A stretch of 39,143 bases of DNA from Phycisphaeraceae bacterium (lineage in GTDB: Bacteria; Planctomycetota; Phycisphaerae; Phycisphaerales; Phycisphaeraceae), in contig JADLFV010000058.1 of the NCBI GenBank assembly GCA_020849625.1, positions 1-39,143 of the forward strand, in the 5' to 3' direction. The notes below the pieces were generated by a model. It did no database searches. It was not told the DNA's origin and saw only the letters and a list, made by a program, of their open reading frames with translations. The position numbers and the translations under genes were made by a program. Positions 1 to 6,582 of the stretch are shown one piece after another (the stretch's first letter is position 1; each line of letters opens with the position of its first letter).

Positions 1-1
1 C

Positions 2-115
2 TGCCGCACCCGCGACGCTTTGTGGAGCACCATGCAATCGGTGCTGGACCAAGTCACCGCCGCCGACGCCCAGCACTGCTTCACCCACTGCGGCTACACG
101 CTACACTTGGAATAG
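2..115 (+). CDS. IS630-type transposase, C-terminal fragment
   Basis: Only the last 37 codons are inside the window, open from the left edge and ending at TAG 113-115. The peptide ends in AADAQHCFTHCGYTLHLE, which resembles the usual end of IS630/Tc1-like DDE transposases (an 'aqd...WFahCGYt' pattern after a helix that begins with LWSTMQ). The catalytic DDE residues would lie to the left and cannot be checked. The element edge probably lies just after position 115, but I could not define a terminal inverted repeat. The assignment rests on the C-terminal motif alone. Confidence 0.55.
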   Translation, partial: CRTRDALWSTMQSVLDQVTAADAQHCFTHCGYTLHLE

Positions 116-134
116 GAATGCTCTAGTGCGTCGT

Positions 135-507
135 TCAGGTTTCCGACATATCGCTGCTTGGGTCAGCGGGGAGACTCGAAATAATTTCTTCGAGCTTCGT
201 GCTTGGGACGTGCCCGATGCGGCGGCCGAGCTGGGATGGACGAACCCGGAGCATCCAGGCAGGGATCGCCCAAGTCGGCCTGCGAAATCAAGTCCGCGCC
301 AGACCCTGGCGGTTCCAAGGCAATTCGACCGCTTGTCCGGCCTCCACCTGCTCCGGCCTGACGGAAGAAGAACACGCTACGACATACAATGGCAAGTCCA
401 TCCCCGTGTCATCGCTGCGCGTCACCACGACAACGTAGCGACCTTTGGGAGGACCGCCATGTAGCGGATCGACCTCTGCCAAATGTATAGATTTCGCCCG
501 GTATCAC
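135..507 (-). pseudogene. MazF/PemK-like toxin, disrupted by a frameshift and an in-frame stop
   Basis: Reading the minus strand from GTG 507, the peptide begins MIPGEIY. One extra base then moves the frame to HLAEVDPLHGGPPKGRYVVVV and on through ELPWNRQGLART, which meets TGA at 290-288. The same frame continues as FRRPTWAIPAWMLRV and GHVPSTKLEEIISSL to a TGA at 137-135. Joined together this follows the MazF/PemK plan: start strand GEIY, 'laevDP', a 'RxVVVV' strand, a 'vRTGlrrPtwai' segment and a C-terminal helix. The likely original codon at the stop is GGA, one base from TGA. With two lesions, and an IS630 fragment next to it, this is a dead or dying gene. No cognate antitoxin is recognisable; the gene just upstream on the same strand is unknown and could be one. 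Confidence 0.62.
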
Positions 508-531
508 ACAGACATTATGCCATGAACGGAA

Positions 532-753
532 TTAGTCTGGTAGCGTGGGATCGGCGTCATCACGCAACCAATCTTTCAACCATGATTGATCGCTTGCCTG
601 ATGGCGTCGCTTGAGTGAATCAATCGCAGGACAGTTTGCGGCAGCCAACTCCTTGCCGTCAAGAATGACTTCAAGCCCTGCTTGACTTTGGATGATTCGC
701 CCTTGCCACTCTGACCGCGACTCACTGGATGTTTTAATCTTTGTCGGAATCAT
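532..753 (-). CDS. Small hypothetical protein (73 aa)
   Basis: I recognise no family. The product is hydrophilic and begins MIPTKIKTSS, with EWQGRIIQSQ and LEVILDGKELAAAN in the middle and a Trp/Asp-rich end (SWLKDWLRDD). The open frame reaches back to ATG 762, but AGGG at 766-763 lies 9 nt before ATG 753 and only 0-3 nt before the two earlier ATGs, so 753 is the better start. It overlaps the end of the DUF6941 gene by 20 bp on the same strand, which implies coupled translation. The broken MazF-like gene follows 24 bp downstream, so this could be a leftover antitoxin or an unrelated operon member; the sequence does not decide. Confidence 0.5.
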   Translation of the reverse strand: MIPTKIKTSSESRSEWQGRIIQSQAGLEVILDGKELAAANCPAIDSLKRRHQASDQSWLKDWLRDDADPTLPD

Positions 754-1168
754 TAGCATCATCCCTCATCAATGTTACATGTAAGGGCGCCTGGGTCAAG
801 ATTTCCTCGTGGCTGAGCAGTTGAATCCAATATTTGCCCTCTTTAGCGAAGGGCACGTTGCGCAATGCAACACGTTGCTCCACTACACGTAACGGATCGG
901 ATGCTGTTATTGGACCACCGAGATTTCCAATTACATCGCCTGTATCGGCATGTTCAATTCGTAAGTGCAGGTCAACCTTGCGCCCCACATTGGTGAGCTG
1001 GAAGAAAACATCAATTCGGTCACACGCAGCAGGTATCTGGTTAACGTGGAGTTCGTTAAAGACCCCCGCAATAATCCATTCGCCAGTTACATCGTCACGG
1101 AACACACGTTCCGCGATGAGCAGGGAATTAACTGTGGACGTTTCTGGCACTGGAATACATGTATCCAT
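734..1168 (-). CDS. DUF6941 family protein (144 aa)
   Basis: The protein has the shape of the DUF6941 family: an N-terminal 'aervfrDdvtgew.iaGVFnel' strand pair (LLIAERVFRDDVTGEWIIAG), a central immunoglobulin-like stretch (VFFQLTNVGRKVDLHLRIEH) and a strand-rich C-terminal half ending KYWIQLLSHEEIL. Such proteins are short, cytoplasmic and of unknown function. No signal peptide or membrane segment is present. It is the first gene of a three-gene minus-strand cluster with the 73-residue protein and the broken MazF-like gene. Family membership is by pattern recall; function unknown. Confidence 0.72.
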   Translation of the reverse strand: MDTCIPVPETSTVNSLLIAERVFRDDVTGEWIIAGVFNELHVNQIPAACDRIDVFFQLTNVGRKVDLHLRIEHADTGDVIGNLGGPITASDPLRVVEQRVALRNVPFAKEGKYWIQLLSHEEILTQAPLHVTLMRDDANDSDKD

Positions 1169-1246
1169 TTTGCGTTGAGCACCCCCAAAAGATCGTAACC
1201 AGTGTAGCTACGCAAGCCTAAATACTCAATGCGCGAACTGTTTTCT

Positions 1247-3061
1247 TTACGCCTTCTTGGCCGGCCCCAGCACCATGTCGTCCACGGTCTTGCCCGCGGG
1301 CATCATGGGGTACACGTGCTCGTGCTTCTCGACCAGGGCGTCGAGCACGGCCGGGCCGTCGTGGGCCAGGAATTCAGCCATCACCCTGGGCAGGTCGGCG
1401 GCACTGGTCAGGCGGAAGCCCTTGCAGTTCATCGCATCAGCCAAGGCGCTGAAGTTGGGATTGTGCATCTCCGTGTGGCTGTAGCGCTTCTGATAGAACA
1501 GGTCCTGCCACTGCTTGACCATGCCCTGGAAATCGTTGTTGAGGATGATGGTCTTGGCGGGGATCTTGTATTGGGCGGCGGTCACCATCTCCATGGCGGT
1601 CATGGAGAAGCTGCCGTCGCCGTCGATGTTGATCACGGGCATCGGCTTGGCGCCGGCCTTTTTCGCTTCCAGCATCAGGCCGAGCTGCGCCCCGATGGAA
1701 GCGGGCACACCAAAGCCCATGGTGCCCGAGCCGCCGGAGGTGATCCACTGCCGCGGCCGGCGGAACTTGTAGAACTGAGCGGCCCACATCTGGTGCTGAC
1801 CCACGCCCGTGGTGATCAGCGCCTCGCCGCCGGTCTGGCGATTGAGTTCCTCGATCACCGCCTGCGGCTTGAGATGGAATTCACGCTCGTCCTGCTCGTA
1901 GGCAAACGGGTATTCCCGCTTCCATTTGGTCAGTTGATCAAACCACTGCTTGCGCGGGCTGTGCTTGAGCAGCGGTAGCAGCAGTTCGAGGTTTTTGCGG
2001 GCATCGCCTTCCACGCCGATGGTCACCGGAATGGACTTGTTGATATTCTCCGGCGCGATCTCGAAGTGGATGAAACCGCCCTTGCCCAGCCTCTCAGCTT
2101 CTCTTGCCGCCGGGGCGAACTTCCGTGGGTTGCCGGTGATGCGGTCGTCGAAACGGGCGCCCACGGCAATGATTACGTCCGCATCGCGCACCGCCCAGTT
2201 GGCGTAGGCTGAGCCGTGCATGCCCAGCATGTCCATGCAGCGCGGGTCGTGGCTGTCGAAAGCGCCCAGGCCCAGCAGCGTGGTGGTCACCGGGATGTTG
2301 GCAGCATCCACGCACTGACGCAGGATGTCATACGCCCCGGCCTGGATCGCGCCGTGGCCCACGTAGAACAGCGGGCGCTTGGCGTTGTTGATCATGTCCG
2401 CAGCCCGCTCGATCTCGCTGGAAGTGCCCGCTTCGCGGATGTGATACCCGGGCAGGTGCGGCTCGGGATAGCAGGCGCTGCGCAACACGTCCGCGGTCAC
2501 GTCCTTGGGCAGATCCACCAGCACCGGGCCGGGCCGACCGCTGGTGGCGATCATGAATGCCTGGTTGATGGCGCGGGGAATGTCCTCCACGCGCTTGACC
2601 AGCACGTTCCACTTGGTGCACGGCCGGGTGATGCCGGTGATGTCCGCTTCCTGGAAAGCGTCCGAGCCGATGGCGCTGGTGGCCACCTGTCCGCTGAACA
2701 CGATGATGGGCACGCCGTCCATCATGGCGTCCTGGATGGGCGTGACGGTGTTGGTGGCGCCGGGGCCGGAGGTCACCAGCACGCAGCCCACCTTGCCGGT
2801 GGCGCGGGCGTAACCCTCAGCCATGTGGCCGGCCCCCTGCTCGTGGCGGCTGAGGATGAAGGTGAAGTGCGGCGAGTTGTGGATCGCGTCAAACACCGGC
2901 AAAATCGCTCCGCCGGGATAGCCGAAGATGCACTCCACGCCGTGCTCGCGCATCAACTCGTGGAAAATCTGTGCTCCGGTCATGCCCGTGTAGCGATCGC
3001 TACGTTGGCCGTGGTGAATGGACGCGATCTCAGTGGCACGCAGTTTGGGATTGGCGGTCAT
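1247..3061 (-). CDS. ilvB: Acetolactate synthase, large (catalytic) subunit
   Basis: This ThDP enzyme condenses two pyruvates to acetolactate, or pyruvate with 2-oxobutyrate, at the first common step of valine, leucine and isoleucine synthesis. About 604 residues, the usual length. The N-terminal Pyr domain has FGYPGGAILPVFDA and the catalytic Glu in LSRHEQGAGHMAEGYA; the central FAD-binding-type domain includes GHGAIQAGAYD; the C-terminal PP domain has the ThDP/Mg motif GDGSFSMTAMEM ending in NNDFQGMVKQWQ. The frame opens upstream at GTG 3073, but AGGTG at 3075-3071 is placed 9 nt before ATG 3061, which I take as the start. No ilvN regulatory subunit follows; the next gene downstream is unrelated. 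A leader peptide and promoter lie upstream. Confidence 0.96.
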   Translation of the reverse strand: MTANPKLRATEIASIHHGQRSDRYTGMTGAQIFHELMREHGVECIFGYPGGAILPVFDAIHNSPHFTFILSRHEQGAGHMAEGYARATGKVGCVLVTSGPGATNTVTPIQDAMMDGVPIIVFSGQVATSAIGSDAFQEADITGITRPCTKWNVLVKRVEDIPRAINQAFMIATSGRPGPVLVDLPKDVTADVLRSACYPEPHLPGYHIREAGTSSEIERAADMINNAKRPLFYVGHGAIQAGAYDILRQCVDAANIPVTTTLLGLGAFDSHDPRCMDMLGMHGSAYANWAVRDADVIIAVGARFDDRITGNPRKFAPAAREAERLGKGGFIHFEIAPENINKSIPVTIGVEGDARKNLELLLPLLKHSPRKQWFDQLTKWKREYPFAYEQDEREFHLKPQAVIEELNRQTGGEALITTGVGQHQMWAAQFYKFRRPRQWITSGGSGTMGFGVPASIGAQLGLMLEAKKAGAKPMPVINIDGDGSFSMTAMEMVTAAQYKIPAKTIILNNDFQGMVKQWQDLFYQKRYSHTEMHNPNFSALADAMNCKGFRLTSAADLPRVMAEFLAHDGPAVLDALVEKHEHVYPMMPAGKTVDDMVLGPAKKA

Positions 3062-3162
3062 GGGACAAAACACCTGTAAAACGGTGAGGTTTGATCGAAG
3101 TCGAATGCGATGTCGAAGGTTGCCTGCGGGTCGTCTGGAGGCGATGGGCGCGGTTCTTCCGC
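3062..3162 (-). promoter_or_regulatory. Candidate translational attenuator of ilvB
   Basis: Between the leader peptide stop and the ilvB start, several segments can pair with the leader mRNA. CACCTG in the leader (3192-3187, His-Leu codons) is the exact complement of CAGGTG at 3076-3071, which contains the ilvB Shine-Dalgarno sequence. GGTCGTC over the Leu9-Val11 codons (3181-3175) is the exact complement of GACGACC at 3135-3129. A short CACC...GGTG hairpin can also cover the Shine-Dalgarno. A ribosome stalled on the Leu/Val codons would block the first two pairings and could free the ilvB start. The pairings are seen directly; the switch is inference. There is no U-run, so this would act on translation, not termination. 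Confidence 0.45.
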
Positions 3163-3207
3163 TCAGCTAACGGCGACGACCAGGAGCAGGTGCGTGGAGG
3201 CGAACAT
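3163..3207 (-). CDS. ilvB leader peptide (MFASTHLLLVVAVS)
   Basis: A 14-codon open frame lies between the ilvB promoter and ilvB. It holds three Leu codons in a row followed by Val-Val-Ala-Val, the composition expected of a leader that senses charged tRNA-Leu and tRNA-Val, as in the known ilv leader peptides of enterobacteria. The ATG falls about 9 nt after the -10 box, so the transcript would start almost at the ATG and be read as a leaderless message. It is too short to be judged by coding statistics; position and composition are the evidence. Confidence 0.5.
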   Translation of the reverse strand: MFASTHLLLVVAVS

Positions 3208-3216
3208 AGACGGTAA

Positions 3217-3246
3217 AGTATATCGGCTACCGCAGGGGCAGGTCAA
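3217..3246 (-). promoter_or_regulatory. Sigma-70-type promoter of ilvB
   Basis: On the minus strand TTGACC (3246-3241) and TATACT (3222-3217) are separated by 18 bp, each close to consensus. Transcription would begin near 3210, about 150 nt before the ilvB start codon and just before the leader peptide. Confidence 0.6.
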
Positions 3247-3292
3247 TAGTGCCTGAACCGTGAAAAACACGCAAAAAACGCCGCTGATGGGC

Positions 3293-4111
3293 TCATAAAG
3301 CCTGGGCGACGGCTTCCAGTTGGCTGGGGTCATCGCCCAGCAGGTAGAAGACCATGCCGCCGTGGCGCCAGACCAGCAGTTTTTCGTTGCGATGTGAGCC
3401 GTAGCTGGCGTGGAGGCGGCCAGGCTCGATGGGCAGCCGGCCGTCGTCAGCGCGGATCCAGAGGCTGATCGCGTCTTCGTGGTCGGTGGAAGCGTCAGCC
3501 TTGTAGATCAGGTGGACGGCATTGTCGCCGGGGATGGAGCAGCGGCCGACCGCCTGGAACGTGTACCCCACGGCCGACAGGTCCAGGCCGGGCACGGGTT
3601 GGCCCAGTTTTTCCTGCAGTTTTTCAGGCAGTTGATCGAGATTGTTGGGCAGGTCGGGGTCGCTGATCATGTTGCTGATGGATTGCGAGCAGAGATGGTG
3701 TCGGCCGTCGAATCGATCGACCAGGCTGACGGGAAACAGTTCGGTCGCCTGCTGAGAATGGGGCGCCGACTGATAAACGCCGACAGCCGCCAGCAGCAAC
3801 AGGGCGGCGATGGCGGCTGGAATCCAGCGACCGATGCGGGCCAGCACGGCGGGGCTATGGTCGGCCGGGGCCATCTGCTGCTCGGCCATGGCCGCGACGC
3901 GCTGCCGCAGGTCCTCCGGACAGCCCATCGGTTCACGCATCACCCGCCGACAGGCCCGCAGCAACTGCTGCTGATGGCGAATCCGTTTGGCCGCGCTGGC
4001 GTCCTGCTGCGACTGCTCGAGCAGGTCCAGATTGTCCTGCCCGCTCAGTTCGCCGTCGGCGAACGCGGCGATCCGCTTCATGTCGGTGATCGGTGACTGC
4101 TTATCGGACAT
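3293..4111 (-). CDS. Membrane anti-sigma factor (272 aa)
   Basis: The gene follows the ECF sigma gene by 51 bp on the same strand, the usual arrangement for a sigma/anti-sigma pair. Residues 1-80 form a helical cytoplasmic domain with the 'AAFADGELSG' start typical of anti-sigma factors. A single membrane helix spans about residues 96-113 (WIPAAIAALLLLAAVGVY), and about 155 residues follow outside the membrane. The zinc-binding HxxxCxxC motif of the ZAS subfamily is missing: only Cys54 and Cys64 occur in the cytoplasmic part and they are not in that spacing. The outer domain contains HHLCS and CSIPGDN and may be the sensor. It presumably holds the neighbouring sigma factor inactive at the membrane. 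The stimulus is unknown. Confidence 0.8.
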   Translation of the reverse strand: MSDKQSPITDMKRIAAFADGELSGQDNLDLLEQSQQDASAAKRIRHQQQLLRACRRVMREPMGCPEDLRQRVAAMAEQQMAPADHSPAVLARIGRWIPAAIAALLLLAAVGVYQSAPHSQQATELFPVSLVDRFDGRHHLCSQSISNMISDPDLPNNLDQLPEKLQEKLGQPVPGLDLSAVGYTFQAVGRCSIPGDNAVHLIYKADASTDHEDAISLWIRADDGRLPIEPGRLHASYGSHRNEKLLVWRHGGMVFYLLGDDPSQLEAVAQAL

Positions 4112-4162
4112 TGATCGATATTTTCCTCAGCTCCCGTGGGTTCAACCGAACCAGCGGGTCAA

Positions 4163-4711
4163 CTATTCCATCGTCAGGCCTCGTTCGGCAGCTAAATCCA
4201 CCAACTGCTGGCTCAACTGCACCCGGGCCCGGTGCAGCCGGCTCATCACCGTGCCCAGGGCCACCCCCATCACATCCGCAATTTCCCGGTATTTCAGCCC
4301 TTCCACCGCCCACAACAGCAGCACCTGGCGGTAGTGCTCGGGCAACTGATCGATGGCTGCCTTCAGCCGATCGTCAACCTGCTCCCAGTCCAGGTGCTCC
4401 AGGTCCCAGGCCGGGGCCGGCTGATCGATGGGGCTGTCGGCCGCCGGCTCCGGCAGATCATCGCCCAGCGTCGGCTCACGCCGCTGCAGCTCCAGCCGGC
4501 TGTAGAAGTTGTTGTGCAGGATCTTGAAGAGCCACGGCCGCACACCCTTGCCATCCTGCAACTGGAAGCTGTGGGCCGCCCGGAAAGCCTTGAGATACGT
4601 TTCCTGCACCAGGTCAGCCGCGTCCTGCGGATGCCGCGCCAGGTGCATCGCCATGCGATACACCGCATCCATCTCCGCCATGACCAACTCGCGGAACTGG
4701 CCTGCATCCAT
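4163..4711 (-). CDS. ECF-type RNA polymerase sigma factor (182 aa)
   Basis: Region sigma-2 covers about residues 8-75 (MAEMDAVYRMAMHLARHPQD, DLVQETYLKAFRA, then RPWLFKILHNNFYS). Region sigma-4 covers about residues 120-172 (LPEHYRQVLLLWAVEGLKYR, then a helix-turn-helix ending GTVMSRLHRAR). The acidic linker and the length are normal for the extracytoplasmic-function group. The anti-sigma gene follows directly. The start ATG 4711 has no Shine-Dalgarno sequence; instead TAGAAT (4724-4719) ends 7 nt before it, suggesting a leaderless transcript. A long palindromic repeat begins 26 bp upstream, so the promoter is squeezed against or inside a mobile repeat. Confidence 0.93.
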   Translation of the reverse strand: MDAGQFRELVMAEMDAVYRMAMHLARHPQDAADLVQETYLKAFRAAHSFQLQDGKGVRPWLFKILHNNFYSRLELQRREPTLGDDLPEPAADSPIDQPAPAWDLEHLDWEQVDDRLKAAIDQLPEHYRQVLLLWAVEGLKYREIADVMGVALGTVMSRLHRARVQLSQQLVDLAAERGLTME

Positions 4712-4718
4712 GCGAGTG

Positions 4719-4724
4719 ATTCTA
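4719..4724 (-). promoter_or_regulatory. TAGAAT -10 box for a leaderless sigma-factor transcript
   Basis: TAGAAT on the minus strand ends 7 nt before the ATG at 4711, so the start codon would be at or near +1. The same hexamer with the same spacing stands before mtnP at 5517-5522, both at the outer edge of the same palindrome family. No good -35 was found. Function is inferred from position. Confidence 0.35.
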
Positions 4725-4736
4725 CCTTACGCAACG

Positions 4737-4835
4737 AATCCGGGGCTTCGCTGCGCTCAGCCCTCGGCGTCCCTCCGATCAAAGCCTGCCACTTCCGGGT
4801 GGACGCCGAGCCCTGAGCGCAGCGAAGGGACGGAT
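4737..4835 (+). repeat. Composite palindromic repeat, copy A
   Basis: Two arms of about 35 bp face each other around a unique centre of about 28 bp. The left arm runs CCGGGGCTTCGCTGCGCTCA and on through the CGGCGTCC core to 4771; the right arm is its imperfect inverse, 4801-4835. Copy B at 5408-5505 has the same two arm types in the opposite order, so A and B are inverted relative to each other. They bracket the RAYT pseudogene, the arrangement of REP pairs around their transposase. A single arm recurs at 38609. Confidence 0.8.
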
Positions 4836-4843
4836 ACCTTCCC

Positions 4844-5388
4844 CTACCATTGCGCCACCCCCGCAGCCGCATCCAACTCCCACACCCATGCGTTCTCTTT
4901 CCGGGCATGGTCCAGAATGTACGGATACACCTGCTCGAAGTGTGATCGCGTGCGCACCGCAACGGGTGTGCCCGATTGGGCCCAGACGCGCCCCGGCAGA
5001 TCCGCCCTCACCGCATGCGAACCCGCCTACTTCCATGAGGCCATGACCTTCTTTGCCAGCATGTAATCGTCCGCCAGTTCCACCAGACCATGGGCGTGCG
5101 TGACACCGCAGGACAACACAGCAGGCGATACCCCTGATCCCGAGCCTTGCTGACGATACGTTCACCGATGATGGGTTGGAGATGTTGGGGGATGCGGATG
5201 GCGGGTTGCGAGCGCTGCTGGTGAAAGCGGCGCAGACCTTCATGCTCGGCTGGGGGCGGCCGATGCTTGTAGTCACCGCTGGAATGGATGCGGTGATCGC
5301 GTGAACGGAAGCCGCGCGGATCGCCGTGGAGCCAGGAGCAGTGGGTGTTGAGGATCAGGTGCCACCAGATAAGTCCCGGAGAAGGCAT
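4844..5388 (-). pseudogene. REP-associated tyrosine transposase (IS200-like), decayed
   Basis: From ATG 5388 the frame reads LIWWHLILNTHCSWLHGDPR, a typical Y1-transposase start with the 'T..tWL.GDpRGf' pattern, on to YRLLCC. A frameshift is then needed to continue as VTHAHGLVELADD, which carries the HUH metal motif (HAH). The new frame meets TAG after MASWK (probably a former CAG) and continues as LPGRVWAQSGTPVAV and HFEQVYPYILDHARKENAW to TAG 4846-4844; the Tyr in VYPYILDH is the candidate nucleophile. Two lesions make it a pseudogene. It lies 9 bp from repeat A and 20 bp from repeat B, so this looks like a REP/RAYT unit whose enzyme has died. Family assigned from motifs. Confidence 0.68.
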
Positions 5389-5407
5389 GAGGGCGAATGT
5401 ACCACGG

Positions 5408-5505
5408 AATCCGGCCCTTCGCTGCGCTCAGGGCTCGGCGTCCCCTGGAGGTTGAAGCTTGAATCGGGGGGACGCCGAGGGCTGAGCGCAGCGAAGCCCC
5501 GGATT
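5408..5505 (+). repeat. Composite palindromic repeat, copy B
   Basis: The left arm begins AATCCGGCCCTTCGCTGCGC and continues to the GGCTCGGCGTCCCC core; the right arm ends AGCGAAGCCCCGGATT. The left arm of B matches the right arm of A and the reverse, so the two copies are inverted. B ends 24 bp before the mtnP start codon, so the mtnP promoter lies at or in the repeat edge. Confidence 0.8.
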
Positions 5506-5516
5506 GCCGCGTCCGG

Positions 5517-5522
5517 TAGAAT
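5517..5522 (+). promoter_or_regulatory. TAGAAT -10 box for a leaderless mtnP transcript
   Basis: TAGAAT ends 7 nt before ATG 5530, exactly as at the sigma-factor gene on the other side of the repeat-flanked RAYT. No Shine-Dalgarno sequence precedes the ATG (CCTCCCC). The outer flank of the palindrome from GGATT through GGTAGAATC is similar at both sites. Confidence 0.35.
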
Positions 5523-5529
5523 CCTCCCC

Positions 5530-6402
5530 ATGAAAATCGCCATCATCGGAGGCAGCGGACTGGGCGATAAACTTGGCCTGGAAGCAGGCGAAACGCGCGA
5601 TCTGGATACGCCCTTCGGCAAACCCTCCGCGCCCATCACGCTCACCCGCTGGCACAACCTCGACATCGCCCTGCTGCAACGCCACGGGATCGGGCACACG
5701 TTCAATCCCTCGGCCGTGCCCTATCGCGCCAACATCTTCGCCCTCAAAATGCTGGGCGTGACGCACATCCTGGCCAGCGGAGCCGTCGGCAGCTTGCGCG
5801 AGGATATTCATCCCGGCGAGCTGGTCATCGCCGATCAGGTGATCGACAAAACGTATCGGCGGGCCAATACGTTTTATGAGAAGGCTGCGGTGCACGTGGA
5901 GTTCGCTCAGCCGTTCTGCCCGGTGATGCGAAAGTGGCTGCTGAGCGCCGCGGCCGGCCTGCGGGCCAAAGTCCACAAGACCGGCACGTACGTCTGCATG
6001 GAAGGCCCCGCTTTTTCCACGCGAGCGGAGAGCGAACTGCACCGCAACTGGGGTGGCCACCTGATCGGCATGACGGTGATGCCGGAGGCCAAGCTCGCCC
6101 GGGAAGCGGAGATCGCCTACGCCCTGATCGCCATGCCCACCGACTACGACTGCTGGACCCCCGGAAGTGCCCCCGGAAGTAGCAGCCCGCAAGCGTTGCT
6201 GGCCGAGATCATCGGCAACCTGAACAAGGCGGCCGACGCCAACCTGCGCCTGATGAAGCAGGCCCTGGCCGACGTGAGCATTCTCGAAAATCAAGCGAGC
6301 CCCGCCCACAGCGCGCTGGCCCTGGGTATCTGGTCGGACAAGTCGAAGATCGATCCGCAGGAAATCGAACGCCTGCGTCCGCTATGGGGGAGGTATTTTT
6401 AA
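5530..6402 (+). CDS. mtnP: S-methyl-5'-thioadenosine phosphorylase
   Basis: It splits methylthioadenosine with phosphate to adenine and methylthioribose-1-phosphate in methionine salvage. The protein has 290 residues. Visible family motifs are the phosphate loop GGSGLGD near the N-terminus, PYRANIFALKMLGV, the SGAVGSLREDIHPGELVIAD core, the substrate loop CMEGPAFSTRAESELHR, GMTVMPEAKLARE, and the MTAP-type specificity signature PTDYDCW. After that signature a small insertion (TPGSAPGSSS) has arisen from a near-duplication of CCCCGGAAGT, replacing the usual acidic loop. The frame is open far upstream into the repeat, but the family N-terminus begins at ATG 5530. The gene is probably read from a leaderless promoter at the edge of repeat B. 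Confidence 0.93.
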   Translation: MKIAIIGGSGLGDKLGLEAGETRDLDTPFGKPSAPITLTRWHNLDIALLQRHGIGHTFNPSAVPYRANIFALKMLGVTHILASGAVGSLREDIHPGELVIADQVIDKTYRRANTFYEKAAVHVEFAQPFCPVMRKWLLSAAAGLRAKVHKTGTYVCMEGPAFSTRAESELHRNWGGHLIGMTVMPEAKLAREAEIAYALIAMPTDYDCWTPGSAPGSSSPQALLAEIIGNLNKAADANLRLMKQALADVSILENQASPAHSALALGIWSDKSKIDPQEIERLRPLWGRYF

Positions 6403-6566
6403 CCACAGATTGCGCAGATTTCACAGATTTAGGAAGAAACAAATTGGGCCACGAAGGCACGAAGGACACGAAGAAATGATCTGTAGTTTGTGTTAACTTC
6501 GTGTTCTTCGTGCCTTCGTGGCTTCCATTCTTTTCTGAATCTGTGAAATCCGCGTAATCTGCGGTT
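6401..6566 (+). repeat. Nested inverted repeat downstream of mtnP
   Basis: The outer arms are AACCACAGATTGCGCAGATT... (6401-6431) and its near inverse ending AATCTGCGGTT (6566). The inner arms are CCACGAAGGCACGAAGGACA... (6449-6475) and the inverse CTTCGTGCCTTCGTGGC. Two nested stems of about 25-30 bp with a few mismatches result. Both arm types look like dispersed intergenic repeats known from many bacterial genomes. It lies between two same-strand genes and could fold in the mRNA; there is no terminal T-run. Confidence 0.75.
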
Positions 6567-6582
6567 CCTGTTTCCCTCGACC

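Noticed and set aside
288..290. TGA in the MazF-like gene as a selenocysteine or recoded codon
   Set aside because: MazF-like proteins have no selenocysteine at this site, no SECIS-like stem follows directly, and a second lesion upstream shows plain decay.
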